DNA of 64,000 bases from Burkholderia sp. SRS-46 (GCF_004343775.1 NZ_PTXL01000008.1:186001-250000); one strand, 5' to 3'; shown: positions 34,761-45,475, counted from the first letter of the stretch. Numbers and translations are program-made. The notes: generated from the letters alone by a model not told the origin.

Positions 34761-36014
34761 TCACTGACTAAACAACCGCCGCGTCACCGGCGAACCGGCC
34801 GGAATCCCCGCCTCTTCCAGCTTCGCGTACAGCTTCATCAGCTGCTGCTCGATCGCGAGCAGCGTCGATTCCGGCAGCGGCCGGCGCGAATCGTCGACGA
34901 CCCGCGCGCCGATTCGCTCGGACAGCGACTTCGCGTAATCGCACATCAGCCGGAACGGCAGGATGTCCTCTTCCGCGACCGGCACGTCGAGCACCAGCGT
35001 GATCATGTTGCCGCCCTTGTAGGTCAGGTCGTCGCGCAGGAAGTTGGTGTCGCCGAACTGCAGCATGAACACCGGATTCTGCTTCGCGTCGAGCTTGACG
35101 AAACGCGTGCCGTCGCGCGACAGCAGCAGGCCATCCTGCGATGCCACCGCCTGCACGTAGTTGGCCGACCACGGCGCGCCGTCGGACATCACGTTGATCG
35201 ACAGCTGCGCGTCGCACTGCGCGGCGAAGCCGTCGAGCTCGCGCGCCATCGACACCGTTTCCATCATGTCCGGGAATTCGGGCGCGCCGTCGATCGCATC
35301 GGCGAACTGCTGCACGCCCGTCACGAATTCCGAGAACTCCAGCTCGTTCAGCGGGCCGCCGCGGTTCGCGAGCTGCGCGGCCGCGCGCAACTCCTCGTAG
35401 CGCACGCCGTTCTGCAGCAGCTCCCAGTGGCCGCCTTCCGGCTTGCCTTCGATATGGACCGGCTTGCTGCCCGCGCGGCGCAGACGCTGCGCGGCCGGCA
35501 GGATCTTGTCGCCCGGCAGCGGCGACGCGAGGCGGATCGGCACGATGCAGTCGATCCGGCGGTCGACGACCGTGGGCGGCACCGCGGAAATCGTCGTCGC
35601 GGCCGGCAGCACCGGCTCGACCGGCTCAACCGGCCCGCGCGCGCCGCTTTCCTCGACCGCTTCCTCCGCCGGCAGGTCGACCGAGGTCGCCTCGGCCTGC
35701 AGGTCCGCCGGCATGTCGGCCGGCGCCGCGCCGCCGAAGGTCGGCTCGACGCGCGCGGCCTCAGCCGCCGCGGCGGCACCCACCGCGGCCTCGGGGGCCG
35801 GCGCCGCCGCCTCGCGACGGGCCGGCTGACGCACCGGCTCGATGAACGGCAGCTCATCGTCGCGCTCGGGGCGGCTCATCGCATCCGCCGTTTCCTGCGG
35901 CATCGGACGCGGCATCCTGCGCCGCACCTTCGCGCCCTGCCACGCGTTGTAGACCACGACGCCGCCCACCACGACCGCGCCCGCGCCGATCAAACCGAGT
36001 GTCAACTCGTCCAT
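34761..36014 (-). CDS. zipA: Cell division protein ZipA
   Basis: The 417-aa protein has one N-terminal membrane helix (MDELTLGLIGAGAVVVGGVV, then VYNAWQGAKVRRRM). A long Pro/Ala/Glu-rich linker follows (to about residue 165). The C-terminal FtsZ-binding domain (from IDCIVPIRLASPLPGDKILP to the end) includes GGHWELLQNGVRYEEL and GNMITLVLDVPVAEED. ZipA ties FtsZ filaments to the membrane. The family C-terminal domain is well kept although the overall length exceeds the E. coli protein (about 330 aa). It follows smc on the same strand. Confidence 0.9.
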   Translation of the reverse strand: MDELTLGLIGAGAVVVGGVVVYNAWQGAKVRRRMPRPMPQETADAMSRPERDDELPFIEPVRQPARREAAAPAPEAAVGAAAAAEAARVEPTFGGAAPADMPADLQAEATSVDLPAEEAVEESGARGPVEPVEPVLPAATTISAVPPTVVDRRIDCIVPIRLASPLPGDKILPAAQRLRRAGSKPVHIEGKPEGGHWELLQNGVRYEELRAAAQLANRGGPLNELEFSEFVTGVQQFADAIDGAPEFPDMMETVSMARELDGFAAQCDAQLSINVMSDGAPWSANYVQAVASQDGLLLSRDGTRFVKLDAKQNPVFMLQFGDTNFLRDDLTYKGGNMITLVLDVPVAEEDILPFRLMCDYAKSLSERIGARVVDDSRRPLPESTLLAIEQQLMKLYAKLEEAGIPAGSPVTRRLFSQ

Positions 36015-36100
36015 GCACGCTCCATCAGCAATTCTTTTTCATTGGACCCACGGGCGGGCGCCAGTGCGCCGCGCGCCCGCAAGCCTGTTTCGTCAAACGT

Positions 36101-39100
36101 TCAATTCTGGGCAAAACCCGCGGCGGTTTCCATGTCCACCGCGACGATCCGCGACACGCCCTGCTCCTGCATCGTCACGCCGATCAGCTGCTGCGCCATC
36201 TCCATCGCGATCTTGTTGTGCGAGATGAACAGGAACTGCGTCTTGTCCGACATCGCGCGCACGAGGTTCGCGAAACGCTCGGTGTTCGCGTCGTCCAGCG
36301 GCGCGTCGACCTCGTCCAGCAGACAGAACGGCGCCGGGTTCAACTGGAACATCGCGAACACCAGCGCGGTCGCGGTCAGCGCCTTCTCGCCGCCGGACAG
36401 CAGGTGAATCGTCGCGTTCTTCTTGCCGGGCGGCTGCGCCATCACCTGCACGCCGGCATCGAGAATCTCGTCGCCCGTCATGATCAGCTTCGCCTGGCCG
36501 CCGCCGAACAGGCGCGGGAACAGGTCGCTGAAGTGACGGTTGACCTCGTCGAAGGTTCCCTGCAGCAGCGTGCGGGTTTCCTGGTCGATCTTGTGGATCG
36601 CGTCCTCGAGCGTCGTGATCGCGTCGGTCAGGTCGGCCGATTGCGCGTCGAGGAACACCTTGCGCTCGCTCGCGGCCTTCAGCTCGTCGAGCGCCGCCAT
36701 GTTCACGGGGCCGAGCGCGTTGATCGCGTTGTTGATCCGCGTCACCTCGCCCTGCAGGTACGACGGCTTCAGGTCCGGCGTCAGCTTCTCGCGCAGCGCG
36801 GCCTCGTCGACCTCGGCCGTCGCGAGCTGCTCGGCGAACTGCTCGACCGACAGGCGCGCGGCCTGCTCCTTGAGCTGCAATTCGGTGATGCGGTCGCGCA
36901 GCGGCTGCAGCGAACGCTCGGCGACCAGACGCTGCTCGTCCGACGCGCGCAACTTCGCGGTCAGGTCGTCGAGCTCGATGCGCGCGGCCTGCAGCGCCTC
37001 TTCCTTCACCGCGCGGATCTCGAGCGCGTCCTGCAGGCCCGTGTGCGCGGTCTGCTCGTTGATCGTCTCGAGCTCGGCGCGCGCGTCTTCCAACGATGCG
37101 GCAACGCGCTCGCTCTGCTCGTGCGCGACCTGGATGCTGCGCTTCAGCTCGTCGATCCGGGTAGCCGCGTTGCGCGCGGCGAAGCGCGCGTCGTTCGCGC
37201 CGCGCTCCAGATCCCGCGCTTCCTGGCGCGCCTGCGACAGCGATTCGTCGAGCCCCTCGAACGCAAGCTGGTTGTCCTCGAAGCGCGCCTGCAGTTCGGC
37301 GAGCTCGCCGTCGAAGCGCTCGAAATTCGCTTCCGATTCCGCGCGCAGCGCACGCTGCTCCTCGATCTGCGCGCCGATCTCCTCGAGCTCCTCGCGGATC
37401 TGCGTGCTGCGCTGCGTGTAGCGCTCGTGCGCCTGCGCGAGCTTCAGCACGTCCATCTGCAGCGCGTGCACGCGCTGCGTCGCGCGTTCGGCCTGCGCCC
37501 GCACGTCGCCGAGCGCCTGCGTGGCCTGCGTGTGCGCGGCTTCGGCCCGCACGGCGGCCGTCCGCGCGTCGTCGGCGAGCAGCGCCTGCGCGCGCACCTG
37601 GCGCGTCAGGTTCTCGATTTCCTGCTGGCGGGCCAGCATGCCGGCCTGCTCCGAATCGGCCGCGTACAGCTGCACGCCGACCCGCGTGACGATGTGGCCG
37701 GCCTTCACGACGAACGCGCCGCCTGCGGGCAGCTGCGTGCGGGTCGCGAGCGCCTGCGCGATGTCGTCCGCGACGTACACGTTGCCGAGCCAGTCGTTCA
37801 GCACCGCGCGGATGCCCGCGTCGTCGATGCGCACGAGCGACAGCACCGGGCGCAGCCCGGCCGCCGGTGCCGGCGGCTCGCCGGCTGCCGGCGGCGCGTA
37901 GAACGCGAGCTTCGCGGGCGGCGCATCGGTCGCGAACGCCTTCACCCAGTCGAGATTCGACACTTCGAGCGCGGCGAGACGCTCGCGCAGCACGGCCTCC
38001 AGTGCGGCTTCCCAGCCCGGCTCGACGTGCAGCTTCTTCCACAGGCGCGGCAGCGCGCCGAGCTCGTGCTTGTCGAGCCACGGCTGCACCTTGCCCTCGG
38101 TCTGCACGTTCTCCTGCAACTGCTTGAGCGCGGCGAGGCGCGCCTCGAGCTGGTGGATCTGCGTGCTTTCGGCCTGCACGCGCTCGTGCGCGGCGCGGCG
38201 CTCGGCGTCGAGGCGCGGCACCGTCTCCTGCGCGTCCGCGAGGCGCGCCTGCGCCTCGGCGAGGATTTCTTCCTGCTCGGCAAGCTGCATGCGCAGCTCC
38301 TCGAGCTGCGCCTCATCCGGCACGTCGAGGCCGCCGGCCTCCGCCTTCAGGCGCTCGTGACGCTGCTGGAGCTGCTGCAGCTGCTGGTCGGCGTTGCGCT
38401 GGTGCGCCGCCTCGAGCTTCAGCGACTGCTCGGTCTGCGCGATCCGCCCGCGCTCGTCGTTGAGCTGCGCCTGCGCGTCGCGCCACTTCGCCTCGAGCGC
38501 CGGCAGCGCGTCGTGCTTCGACGCGGCGCTGTCCTCGGCGAGCGCGGCCTTCTCGTCGGCCATCGCACGCGCCTCTTCGGCTTCCTCGAGCTCGTCCTGC
38601 GCCTTCTCGGCCTGCGCGCGCCACTGCTCGCGCTGCGCGTTGAGCGCGGCGATCTGTGCCTGCACGCGGTTGCGCGATTCGACGATGAACTTGATCTCGG
38701 CCTCGAGCCGGCTGACCTCGGCGTTCGCTTCATAGAGCGAGCCCTGCGCGCCCTGCATCGCGTCGCTCGCCGCGTAGTGCGCGACGCGCAGCGTCTCGAG
38801 CTGCGACTCGACCTCGCGCAGCCGGGCCGTCTGCGCCTCGAGGTCGATCTGCGCCTGTTCGATCGCGCGCTGCTGCTTCTGCTGCTCGCCGGCGGCCTCG
38901 TTCTTGCGCAGCAGCCACAGCAGGCGCTGCTTCTCTTCGCCGTCGGCAACGAGTTCCTTGTACCGGGTCGCGACGACCGCCTGCCCCTCGAGCTTCTCGA
39001 GGTTCGACGACAGCTCGCGGACGATGTCCTCGACGCGGGTCAGGTTCTCGCGCGTGTCGTGCAGCCGGTTCTCGGTCTCGCGGCGGCGCTCCTTGTACTT

Positions 39101-39613
39101 CGACACGCCCGCGGCTTCCTCGAGGAACACGCGCAGCTCTTCGGGCTTCGCCTCGATGATCCGCGCGATCATGCCCTGCCCGATGATCGCGTATGCACGC
39201 GGCCCGAGGCCGGTGCCGAGGAAGATGTCCTGGATGTCGCGGCGGCGCGCCGGCAGGTTGTTGATGTAGTAGCTCGACGTGCCGTCGCGCGTCAGCACGC
39301 GCTTCACGGCGATCTCGCCGTACTGGCCCCACTGGCCGGCCGCGCGGCCGTCGGAGTTGTCGAAGATCAGTTCGACGCTCGCCCGGCTGCCGGGCTTGCG
39401 GGCGGTCGAGCCGTTGAAGATCACGTCCTGCATCGATTCACCGCGCAGCTCGGAGGCGCGCGACTCGCCGAGCACCCAGCGCACGGCGTCGATGATGTTG
39501 GACTTGCCGCAACCGTTCGGGCCCACGACGCCGACGAGCTGGCCCGGGACCTGGAAATGCGTGGGATCGACGAAGGATTTGAAGCCAGCGAGTTTGATCG
39601 AGCTCAGACGCAC
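36101..39613 (-). CDS. smc: Chromosome segregation protein SMC
   Basis: The 1170-aa ATPase starts MRLSSIKLAGFKSFVDPTHF, with Walker A GPNGCGKSNIIDAVRWVLGE. Two very long coiled coils rich in Glu/Gln/Ala/Arg flank a hinge around residues 500-660. The ABC signature LLSGGEKALTATALVFAMF and Walker B FCLLDEVDAPLDDANTERF are near the C-terminus. It compacts and separates sister chromosomes with ScpA/ScpB, whose genes are not here. The antisense strand has a 1212-codon open frame, which is a codon-bias shadow. Confidence 0.97.
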   Translation of the reverse strand: MRLSSIKLAGFKSFVDPTHFQVPGQLVGVVGPNGCGKSNIIDAVRWVLGESRASELRGESMQDVIFNGSTARKPGSRASVELIFDNSDGRAAGQWGQYGEIAVKRVLTRDGTSSYYINNLPARRRDIQDIFLGTGLGPRAYAIIGQGMIARIIEAKPEELRVFLEEAAGVSKYKERRRETENRLHDTRENLTRVEDIVRELSSNLEKLEGQAVVATRYKELVADGEEKQRLLWLLRKNEAAGEQQKQQRAIEQAQIDLEAQTARLREVESQLETLRVAHYAASDAMQGAQGSLYEANAEVSRLEAEIKFIVESRNRVQAQIAALNAQREQWRAQAEKAQDELEEAEEARAMADEKAALAEDSAASKHDALPALEAKWRDAQAQLNDERGRIAQTEQSLKLEAAHQRNADQQLQQLQQRHERLKAEAGGLDVPDEAQLEELRMQLAEQEEILAEAQARLADAQETVPRLDAERRAAHERVQAESTQIHQLEARLAALKQLQENVQTEGKVQPWLDKHELGALPRLWKKLHVEPGWEAALEAVLRERLAALEVSNLDWVKAFATDAPPAKLAFYAPPAAGEPPAPAAGLRPVLSLVRIDDAGIRAVLNDWLGNVYVADDIAQALATRTQLPAGGAFVVKAGHIVTRVGVQLYAADSEQAGMLARQQEIENLTRQVRAQALLADDARTAAVRAEAAHTQATQALGDVRAQAERATQRVHALQMDVLKLAQAHERYTQRSTQIREELEEIGAQIEEQRALRAESEANFERFDGELAELQARFEDNQLAFEGLDESLSQARQEARDLERGANDARFAARNAATRIDELKRSIQVAHEQSERVAASLEDARAELETINEQTAHTGLQDALEIRAVKEEALQAARIELDDLTAKLRASDEQRLVAERSLQPLRDRITELQLKEQAARLSVEQFAEQLATAEVDEAALREKLTPDLKPSYLQGEVTRINNAINALGPVNMAALDELKAASERKVFLDAQSADLTDAITTLEDAIHKIDQETRTLLQGTFDEVNRHFSDLFPRLFGGGQAKLIMTGDEILDAGVQVMAQPPGKKNATIHLLSGGEKALTATALVFAMFQLNPAPFCLLDEVDAPLDDANTERFANLVRAMSDKTQFLFISHNKIAMEMAQQLIGVTMQEQGVSRIVAVDMETAAGFAQN

Positions 39614-39703
39614 GGCGGTATCGGATGTGAAGAATAGGTGAAACGGACGACGACACGCCGCGCCGGACCAGCCGGCCCTTGCGCGCGGCGCGCCTCGGAA
39701 TTC

Positions 39704-39739
39704 AAAAGCGGGGCCGCGCGCATCAGCGTTGGGCCCCGC
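39704..39739 (-). terminator. Probable terminator after the EamA transporter gene
   Basis: On the minus strand GCGGGGC pairs with GCCCCGC around an 18-base loop, followed by UUUU. It lies just after the transporter stop and before smc. Confidence 0.5.
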
Positions 39740-39751
39740 AAACGGTACCCA

Positions 39752-40693
39752 TCATACCATCGCGCGCGCACCGTCCCGGCCGTCACCGGGTTTGTCGGGT
39801 GCCGGCGCCGAGCGGTGGACCCGGCTCGACAGCAGCGTCGCGAGCACGATGCACGCGCCGCCCGCCCATTCCCGCGCGCTTGGCAATTCGTTCGCGAACA
39901 CCCATGCGGACAGCGCGGTGATCACGATCTCGAACAGCATGATGATCGACGCGCGGTTCGCGGGCACGCGGGCGAGCCCGTACTGGACGAGCAGGTTGTT
40001 CGACGCCATCGTCACGCCGATGCCGACGACGATCAGCGCGACGACGCCGAGATTGCCGCCCGCCGGCACGGCCGGCAGCCCCTCGAACAGCGCGGCGATC
40101 GCGCCGAACACCGCCGCGCCGCCGAACAGCGTCGCGGTGCGCATCTCGGCGCGCATGTCGGGCAGCTCGCGGCTTGCCTTGATCACCAGCACGTTGCTCA
40201 TCGCGAAGCTCAGCCCGGCCGCGAGCCCCGCCCACTCGGCCGGATTGGCCGGCAGCGGCACGCCGAGCTTCGGCGACCACAGCATCAGCATCGCGCCGCC
40301 GATCGACAGCGCCGCCAGGCCCGCGCCCGCCCAGGTGAGGCGCTCGCGCAGCAGGAAGTGCGCATAGACGGCGGTCCACGCGGGGGTCAGATAGAACAGC
40401 AGCATCACGCGCAGCACTTCGCCATGGATCGTGCCCCAGACGAAACCGAGGTTCGTCACGCCGGCTGTCACCGCGATCCCCGGCAGCACCCAGTGCCAGC
40501 GCAACGTCGCGATCGTGCTGCGCCTCGCGACGATCACGAACAGGAACGCGACGACGCTCGTCAGCGCGCTCGCCGCGGTGCCCGTCATGCCGAGCGACGC
40601 GAGGATCCGCAGCGGATACCAGATCAGGCCCCATACCGATGCGCCGATCAGGATCGCCAGCGTCGGCAGGCTGCCGCGTACAGCATTGTTCAT
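39752..40693 (-). CDS. DMT-superfamily (EamA) transporter
   Basis: The 313-aa protein has ten predicted membrane helices in two EamA repeats. It begins with MNNAVRGSLPTLAILIGASV then WGLIWYPLRILASLGM; the second half starts near GLAAGLSFAMSNVLVIKAS. The ATG at 40693 was chosen over an upstream one because the extra 20 residues are basic and unconserved. Substrate unknown. It is divergent from dapC and only distantly similar in sequence to the EamA protein at 1.8 kb. Confidence 0.85.
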   Translation of the reverse strand: MNNAVRGSLPTLAILIGASVWGLIWYPLRILASLGMTGTAASALTSVVAFLFVIVARRSTIATLRWHWVLPGIAVTAGVTNLGFVWGTIHGEVLRVMLLFYLTPAWTAVYAHFLLRERLTWAGAGLAALSIGGAMLMLWSPKLGVPLPANPAEWAGLAAGLSFAMSNVLVIKASRELPDMRAEMRTATLFGGAAVFGAIAALFEGLPAVPAGGNLGVVALIVVGIGVTMASNNLLVQYGLARVPANRASIIMLFEIVITALSAWVFANELPSAREWAGGACIVLATLLSSRVHRSAPAPDKPGDGRDGARAMV

Positions 40694-40763
40694 CTTGTTC
40701 GATACCCTTTTCTTTCGTTGCCCGGCCGGCATTGCAGCCCGCCGTGACCGCATTCCGTCACGC

Positions 40764-40769
40764 TATAAT
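40764..40769 (+). promoter_or_regulatory. Candidate -10 element upstream of dapC
   Basis: A perfect TATAAT lies 90 bases before the dapC ATG in the spacer to the divergent transporter. No good -35 is found 16-18 bases upstream, so another activator or an extended element would be needed. Confidence 0.4.
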
Positions 40770-40859
40770 TGTCGGCTGCGAAACGCGCTGCCGATACCGG
40801 CGGCGGCGCTTCGCAGCCGCGCGGCGCGCCCGCCGCCCTTTTCGCTCCAACCGGCCGCG

Positions 40860-42092
40860 ATGGCCGCTTCGCCCGTGAATCCTCGACTCGACTCGCTCCA
40901 GCCCTATCCCTTCGAAAAGCTGCGCGCCCTGTTCAAGGACGTGACGCCCGCCGCCAGCCTGAAACCGATCAGCTTCGGCATCGGCGAGCCCAAGCACCCG
41001 ACCCCGGCACTGATCCGCGACGCCGCGGTGGCCGCGCTCGACGGCCTCGCCGCCTACCCGGCCACGGCCGGCTCGGACGCGCTGCGCACGTCGATCGCGC
41101 GCTGGCTCGAGCGCCGCTACGGGCTGCCGGCGATCGATCCGGCGACGCAGGTACTGCCCGCATCCGGTTCGCGCGAGGCGCTGTTCTCGCTCGCGCAGAC
41201 GGTGATCGACGCAAGCCGTGCCGACAGCGGCGAGAAAGCGATCGTACTCTGTCCGAATCCTTTCTATCAAATTTACGAAGGCGCGGCGCTGCTGGCGGGC
41301 GCCGAGCCGTACTTCGCGAACAGCGACCCGGCCCGCAACTACGCGTGCGACTACGCCGCCGTGCCGGACGACGTGTGGGCGCGCACCCAGCTGCTGTTCG
41401 TCTGCTCGCCCGGCAACCCGACCGGCGCGGTGCTCACGCTCGACGACTGGCGCGAGCTGTTCGCGCTGTCGGATCGCCACGGCTTCGTGATCGCGTCCGA
41501 CGAATGCTACTCGGAGATCTACTTCGACGAAGCCAATCCACCGCTCGGCGGGCTCGAGGCCGCGCACCGCCTCGGCCGTGGCTTCGAGCGGCTCGTGATG
41601 CTGTCGAGCCTGTCGAAGCGCTCGAACGTGCCGGGCATGCGCTCGGGCTTCGTCGCGGGCGACCCGGCGCTGCTCAAGCAGTTCCTGCTGTACCGCACCT
41701 ACCACGGCGCGGCGCTGTCGCCCGTCTGGCAGCACGCGAGCATCGCCGCGTGGAACGACGAGGCGCACGTGCGCGAGAACCGCGCGCTGTACCTGCAGAA
41801 GTTCGACACCGTGACGCCGATGCTCGCCGACGTGATCGACGTCAAGCTGCCCGACGCCGCGTTCTACCTGTGGGCCAACGTGGCGCGCACCGGCCTGTCG
41901 GACACCGAGTTCGCCCGCCGCCTGTACGCCGACTATAATGTGACGGTTCTGCCCGGCTCGTACCTGGCGCGCGACGCGCACGGCACCAACCCGGGCCGCG
42001 ATTTCATCCGGATCGCGCTCGTCGCGGGCACCCCCGAATGCGTCGAGGGCGCGCAACGCATCGTCGATTTCTGCCGCAACCTCGCGCGGTAA
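40860..42092 (+). CDS. dapC: Succinyldiaminopimelate transaminase
   Basis: The 410-aa class I/II PLP aminotransferase makes N-succinyl-LL-2,6-diaminopimelate in the succinylase branch of lysine/meso-DAP synthesis. Motifs: ISFGIGEPKHPTPALI, PASGSREALFSLAQTV, LFVCSPGNPTGAVLTLDDW (substrate Asn), ASDECYSEIYFDE (PLP Asp) and MLSSLSKRSNVPGMRSGFVA (PLP Lys). The dap context (dapD next, dapE later) decides the call over other aminotransferases such as ArgD. Confidence 0.93.
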   Translation: MAASPVNPRLDSLQPYPFEKLRALFKDVTPAASLKPISFGIGEPKHPTPALIRDAAVAALDGLAAYPATAGSDALRTSIARWLERRYGLPAIDPATQVLPASGSREALFSLAQTVIDASRADSGEKAIVLCPNPFYQIYEGAALLAGAEPYFANSDPARNYACDYAAVPDDVWARTQLLFVCSPGNPTGAVLTLDDWRELFALSDRHGFVIASDECYSEIYFDEANPPLGGLEAAHRLGRGFERLVMLSSLSKRSNVPGMRSGFVAGDPALLKQFLLYRTYHGAALSPVWQHASIAAWNDEAHVRENRALYLQKFDTVTPMLADVIDVKLPDAAFYLWANVARTGLSDTEFARRLYADYNVTVLPGSYLARDAHGTNPGRDFIRIALVAGTPECVEGAQRIVDFCRNLAR

Positions 42093-42134
42093 TCGTCCAT
42101 CCCGATCAATTCCATCTCTCCTGCGAAAACGAAC

Positions 42135-42961
<827 letters not shown>

Positions 42962-42962
<1 letters not shown>

Positions 42963-43330
42963 TGGCGAAGCCGCCCACCGTGGTCGTCTACGGCATTCCG
43001 AACTGCGACACCGTGAAGAAGGCCCGCGTGTGGCTCGACGACCACGGCGTCGAATTCGAGTTTCACGACTTCAAGAAGGCCGGCGTCAGCGCGCCGCTGA
43101 TCGAAGACTGGCTGAAGGACGTGTCGCTCGATGCGCTCGTGAACAAGCGCGGCACCACGTGGCGCGGCCTGGACGACGGCATGAAGGCCGCCGCCGATAC
43201 GCAGGCCGGCGCGGTCGCGCTGATGATCCACAAGCCGTCGGTCATCAAGCGCCCGGTGCTCGTCGTCAATGGCCGCGTGAAATCGCTCGGCTTCGCGGCC
43301 GACCAGTACGCGGCGCTGTTCGCCGCCTAG
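42962..43330 (+). CDS. ArsC/Spx-family reductase-like protein
   Basis: The 122-aa thioredoxin-fold protein starts MAKPPTVVVYGIPNCDTVKK. Cys in NCDTVKKARVWLDDHGVEFE matches the ArsC catalytic Cys position, and IKRPVLVVNGRVKSLGF is the cis-Pro/R-containing C-terminal block. It resembles YffB, which sits beside dapE in E. coli, more than true arsenate reductase; YffB shows glutathione-dependent reductase-like features but its substrate is unknown. Its start overlaps the dapD stop. The spot inside the dap cluster is conserved, reason unknown. Confidence 0.88.
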
Positions 43331-43367
43331 GGCCTGCGCTGCGCTGCACGGCGCCCGAAGTCATCGC

Positions 43368-43393
43368 TGCCGGCCACCGCGCCGGCATTTTTT
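43368..43393 (+). terminator. Intrinsic terminator between the ArsC-like gene and dapE
   Basis: TGCCGGC, a six-base loop, GCCGGCA, then six T (43388-43393). It ends only 19 bases before the dapE ATG, so it probably acts as a partial stop or attenuator within the dap cluster. Confidence 0.8.
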
Positions 43394-43412
43394 ATCGAAA
43401 GTGGTCCGAACC

Positions 43413-44552
43413 ATGTCCGCCACCCTAGCCCTTACCGAACAGCTGATCGCCCGCGCGTCCGTCACGCCCGACGACCAGCATTGCCAGCAGATCATGACCG
43501 AGCGCCTCGCCGCGCTCGGCTTCGAATGCGAGACCATCGCGTCGCACGGCGTGACCAACCTGTGGGCCGTCAAGCGCGGCACCGACGGCCGCGACGGCAA
43601 GCTGCTCGCGTTCGCGGGCCACACCGACGTCGTGCCGACCGGCCCGCTCGAGCAGTGGACGTCGCCGCCGTTCGTGCCCGCGCACCGCGACGGCAAGCTG
43701 TACGGCCGCGGCGCGGCCGACATGAAGACCTCGCTCGCCGGCTTCGTCGTCGCGGCCGAGGAATTCGTCGCCGCGCACCCCGGCCACCGCGGCTCGATCG
43801 CCATGCTGATCACGAGCGACGAGGAAGGCCCGGCGACCGACGGCACCGTCAAGGTCGTCGAGCTGCTCGAAGCACGCGGCGAGCGCCTCGACTACTGCAT
43901 CGTCGGCGAGCCGACCTCCACCGCCGAGCTCGGCGACGTCGTGAAGAACGGCCGCCGCGGCTCGATGTCGGGCACGCTGATCGTCAAGGGCGTACAGGGC
44001 CACATCGCGTACCCGCACCTCGCGAAGAACCCGATCCACCTGCTCGCGCCGGCGCTCGCCGAGCTCGCCGCCGAGCAGTGGGACGCAGGCAACGAATACT
44101 TCCCGCCGACCACCTGGCAGGTGTCGAACCTGCATTCGGGCACGGGCGCGACCAACGTGATCCCCGGCCACGCCGACCTGATGTTCAACTTCCGCTTCTC
44201 GACGGCGAGCACGGTCGAAGGCCTGCAGGCGCGCGTGCATGCGATCCTCGACAAGCACGGGCTCGACTACACGCTGAACTGGTCGGTGAGCGGCCTGCCG
44301 TTCCTGACGCCGCGCGGCGACCTGTCGAACGCGCTGGAGAACGCGATCCGCGCGGAGACGGGCCTCACCACCGAACTGTCGACCACTGGCGGCACGTCGG
44401 ACGGCCGCTTCATCGCGCGCATCTGCCCGCAGGTGATCGAGTTCGGCCCGCCGAACGGCAGCATCCACAAGATCGACGAGCACATCGAAGTCCGCTTCGT
44501 CGATCCGCTGAAGAACGTGTACCGACGCGTACTCGAACAACTGATTGCCTGA
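43413..44552 (+). CDS. dapE: Succinyl-diaminopimelate desuccinylase
   Basis: The 379-aa dizinc M20 hydrolase releases succinate to give LL-diaminopimelate. Metal and catalytic residues: His/Asp in FAGHTDVVPTGPLEQW, Asp in YGRGAADMKTSLAGFV, catalytic Glu pair in LITSDEEGPATDGTVKVVE, Glu in CIVGEPTSTAELGDVVKNGR and His near EFGPPNGSIHKIDEHI. The ATG at 43413 gives MSATLALTEQLIARASVTPD, the family start. It stands 11 bases before prmB. Confidence 0.97.
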   Translation: MSATLALTEQLIARASVTPDDQHCQQIMTERLAALGFECETIASHGVTNLWAVKRGTDGRDGKLLAFAGHTDVVPTGPLEQWTSPPFVPAHRDGKLYGRGAADMKTSLAGFVVAAEEFVAAHPGHRGSIAMLITSDEEGPATDGTVKVVELLEARGERLDYCIVGEPTSTAELGDVVKNGRRGSMSGTLIVKGVQGHIAYPHLAKNPIHLLAPALAELAAEQWDAGNEYFPPTTWQVSNLHSGTGATNVIPGHADLMFNFRFSTASTVEGLQARVHAILDKHGLDYTLNWSVSGLPFLTPRGDLSNALENAIRAETGLTTELSTTGGTSDGRFIARICPQVIEFGPPNGSIHKIDEHIEVRFVDPLKNVYRRVLEQLIA

Positions 44553-44563
44553 CGGAGCCCTGC

Positions 44564-45475
44564 ATGACGACACCTTTTGCAACAGTCCGCGACCTGCTGC
44601 GCTACGCGGTCACGCGCTTCTCGAAGGCGAAGCTCGCGTTCGGCCACGGCTCGGACAATGCCTACGACGAAGCGGCCTACCTCGTGCTGCGCACGCTCGA
44701 TCTGCCGCTCGACACGCTCGAGCCGTTCCTCGACGCGCGCCTGCTTCCGGATGAAATCGACGCCGTGCTCGCCGTGATCGAACGGCGCGCGACCGAACGC
44801 GTGCCGGCCGCCTATCTCACGCACGAAGCGTGGATGCACGGCCACCGCTTCTACGTCGACGAGCGCGTGATCGTGCCGCGCTCGTTCATCGGCGAGCTGC
44901 TCGACGACGGCCTGCAGCCGTACGTCGCCGACCCCGAGCAAGTGGGCGCGGTGCTCGAGCTGTGCACCGGTTCCGGCTGCCTCGCGATCCTCGCGGCGAG
45001 CGCGTTCCCGAACGCCGAGATCGACGCGGTCGACCTGTCGGACAAGGCGCTCGAAGTCGCGGAAATCAACGTGCGCGACTACGGCCTCGAAGACCGCATC
45101 GCGCTGCACCGCGGCGACCTCTACGCGCCGCTGCCGCTGTTCCGCTCGACCGAGCCGGGCGCGCGCTACGACGTGATCCTGACGAACCCGCCGTACGTGA
45201 ACGCCGCATCGATGGCCGCGCTGCCGCCGGAATACCGGCACGAGCCCGAGATGGCGCTCGCGGGCGGCGAGGACGGCATGGACATCGTCCGCCGGATCAT
45301 CGGCGAGGCGCGCGACTGGCTGCACGACGACGGCGTGCTCGTCGTCGAGATCGGCAACGAGCGCGAGCATGTCGAGGCGGCATTCGGCGGCCTCGAACTG
45401 ACGTGGCTGCCGACCAGCGCCGGCGACGACAGCGTGTTCCTGATCCAGGCGTCGGACCTCCCGCAAAAAGCCTGA
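44564..45475 (+). CDS. prmB: 50S ribosomal protein L3 glutamine methyltransferase
   Basis: The 303-aa AdoMet-dependent enzyme methylates Gln150 of ribosomal protein L3. The N-terminal helical domain is followed by VPRSFIGELLDDGLQPYV, the AdoMet loop LELCTGSGCLAILAASAF, DAVDLSDKALEVAEINVRDY and the substrate-binding ILTNPPYVNAASMA (NPPY). The R-S-F-I motif separates PrmB from PrmC (which has RPDTE). Transcribed with dapE. Confidence 0.93.
   Translation: MTTPFATVRDLLRYAVTRFSKAKLAFGHGSDNAYDEAAYLVLRTLDLPLDTLEPFLDARLLPDEIDAVLAVIERRATERVPAAYLTHEAWMHGHRFYVDERVIVPRSFIGELLDDGLQPYVADPEQVGAVLELCTGSGCLAILAASAFPNAEIDAVDLSDKALEVAEINVRDYGLEDRIALHRGDLYAPLPLFRSTEPGARYDVILTNPPYVNAASMAALPPEYRHEPEMALAGGEDGMDIVRRIIGEARDWLHDDGVLVVEIGNEREHVEAAFGGLELTWLPTSAGDDSVFLIQASDLPQKA

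Noticed and set aside
36000..39637. A 1212-codon open frame on the plus strand opposite smc
   Set aside because: High-GC codon bias keeps the antisense frame open. The product is low-complexity Arg/Leu/Val, and the minus strand has a complete SMC with all motifs.
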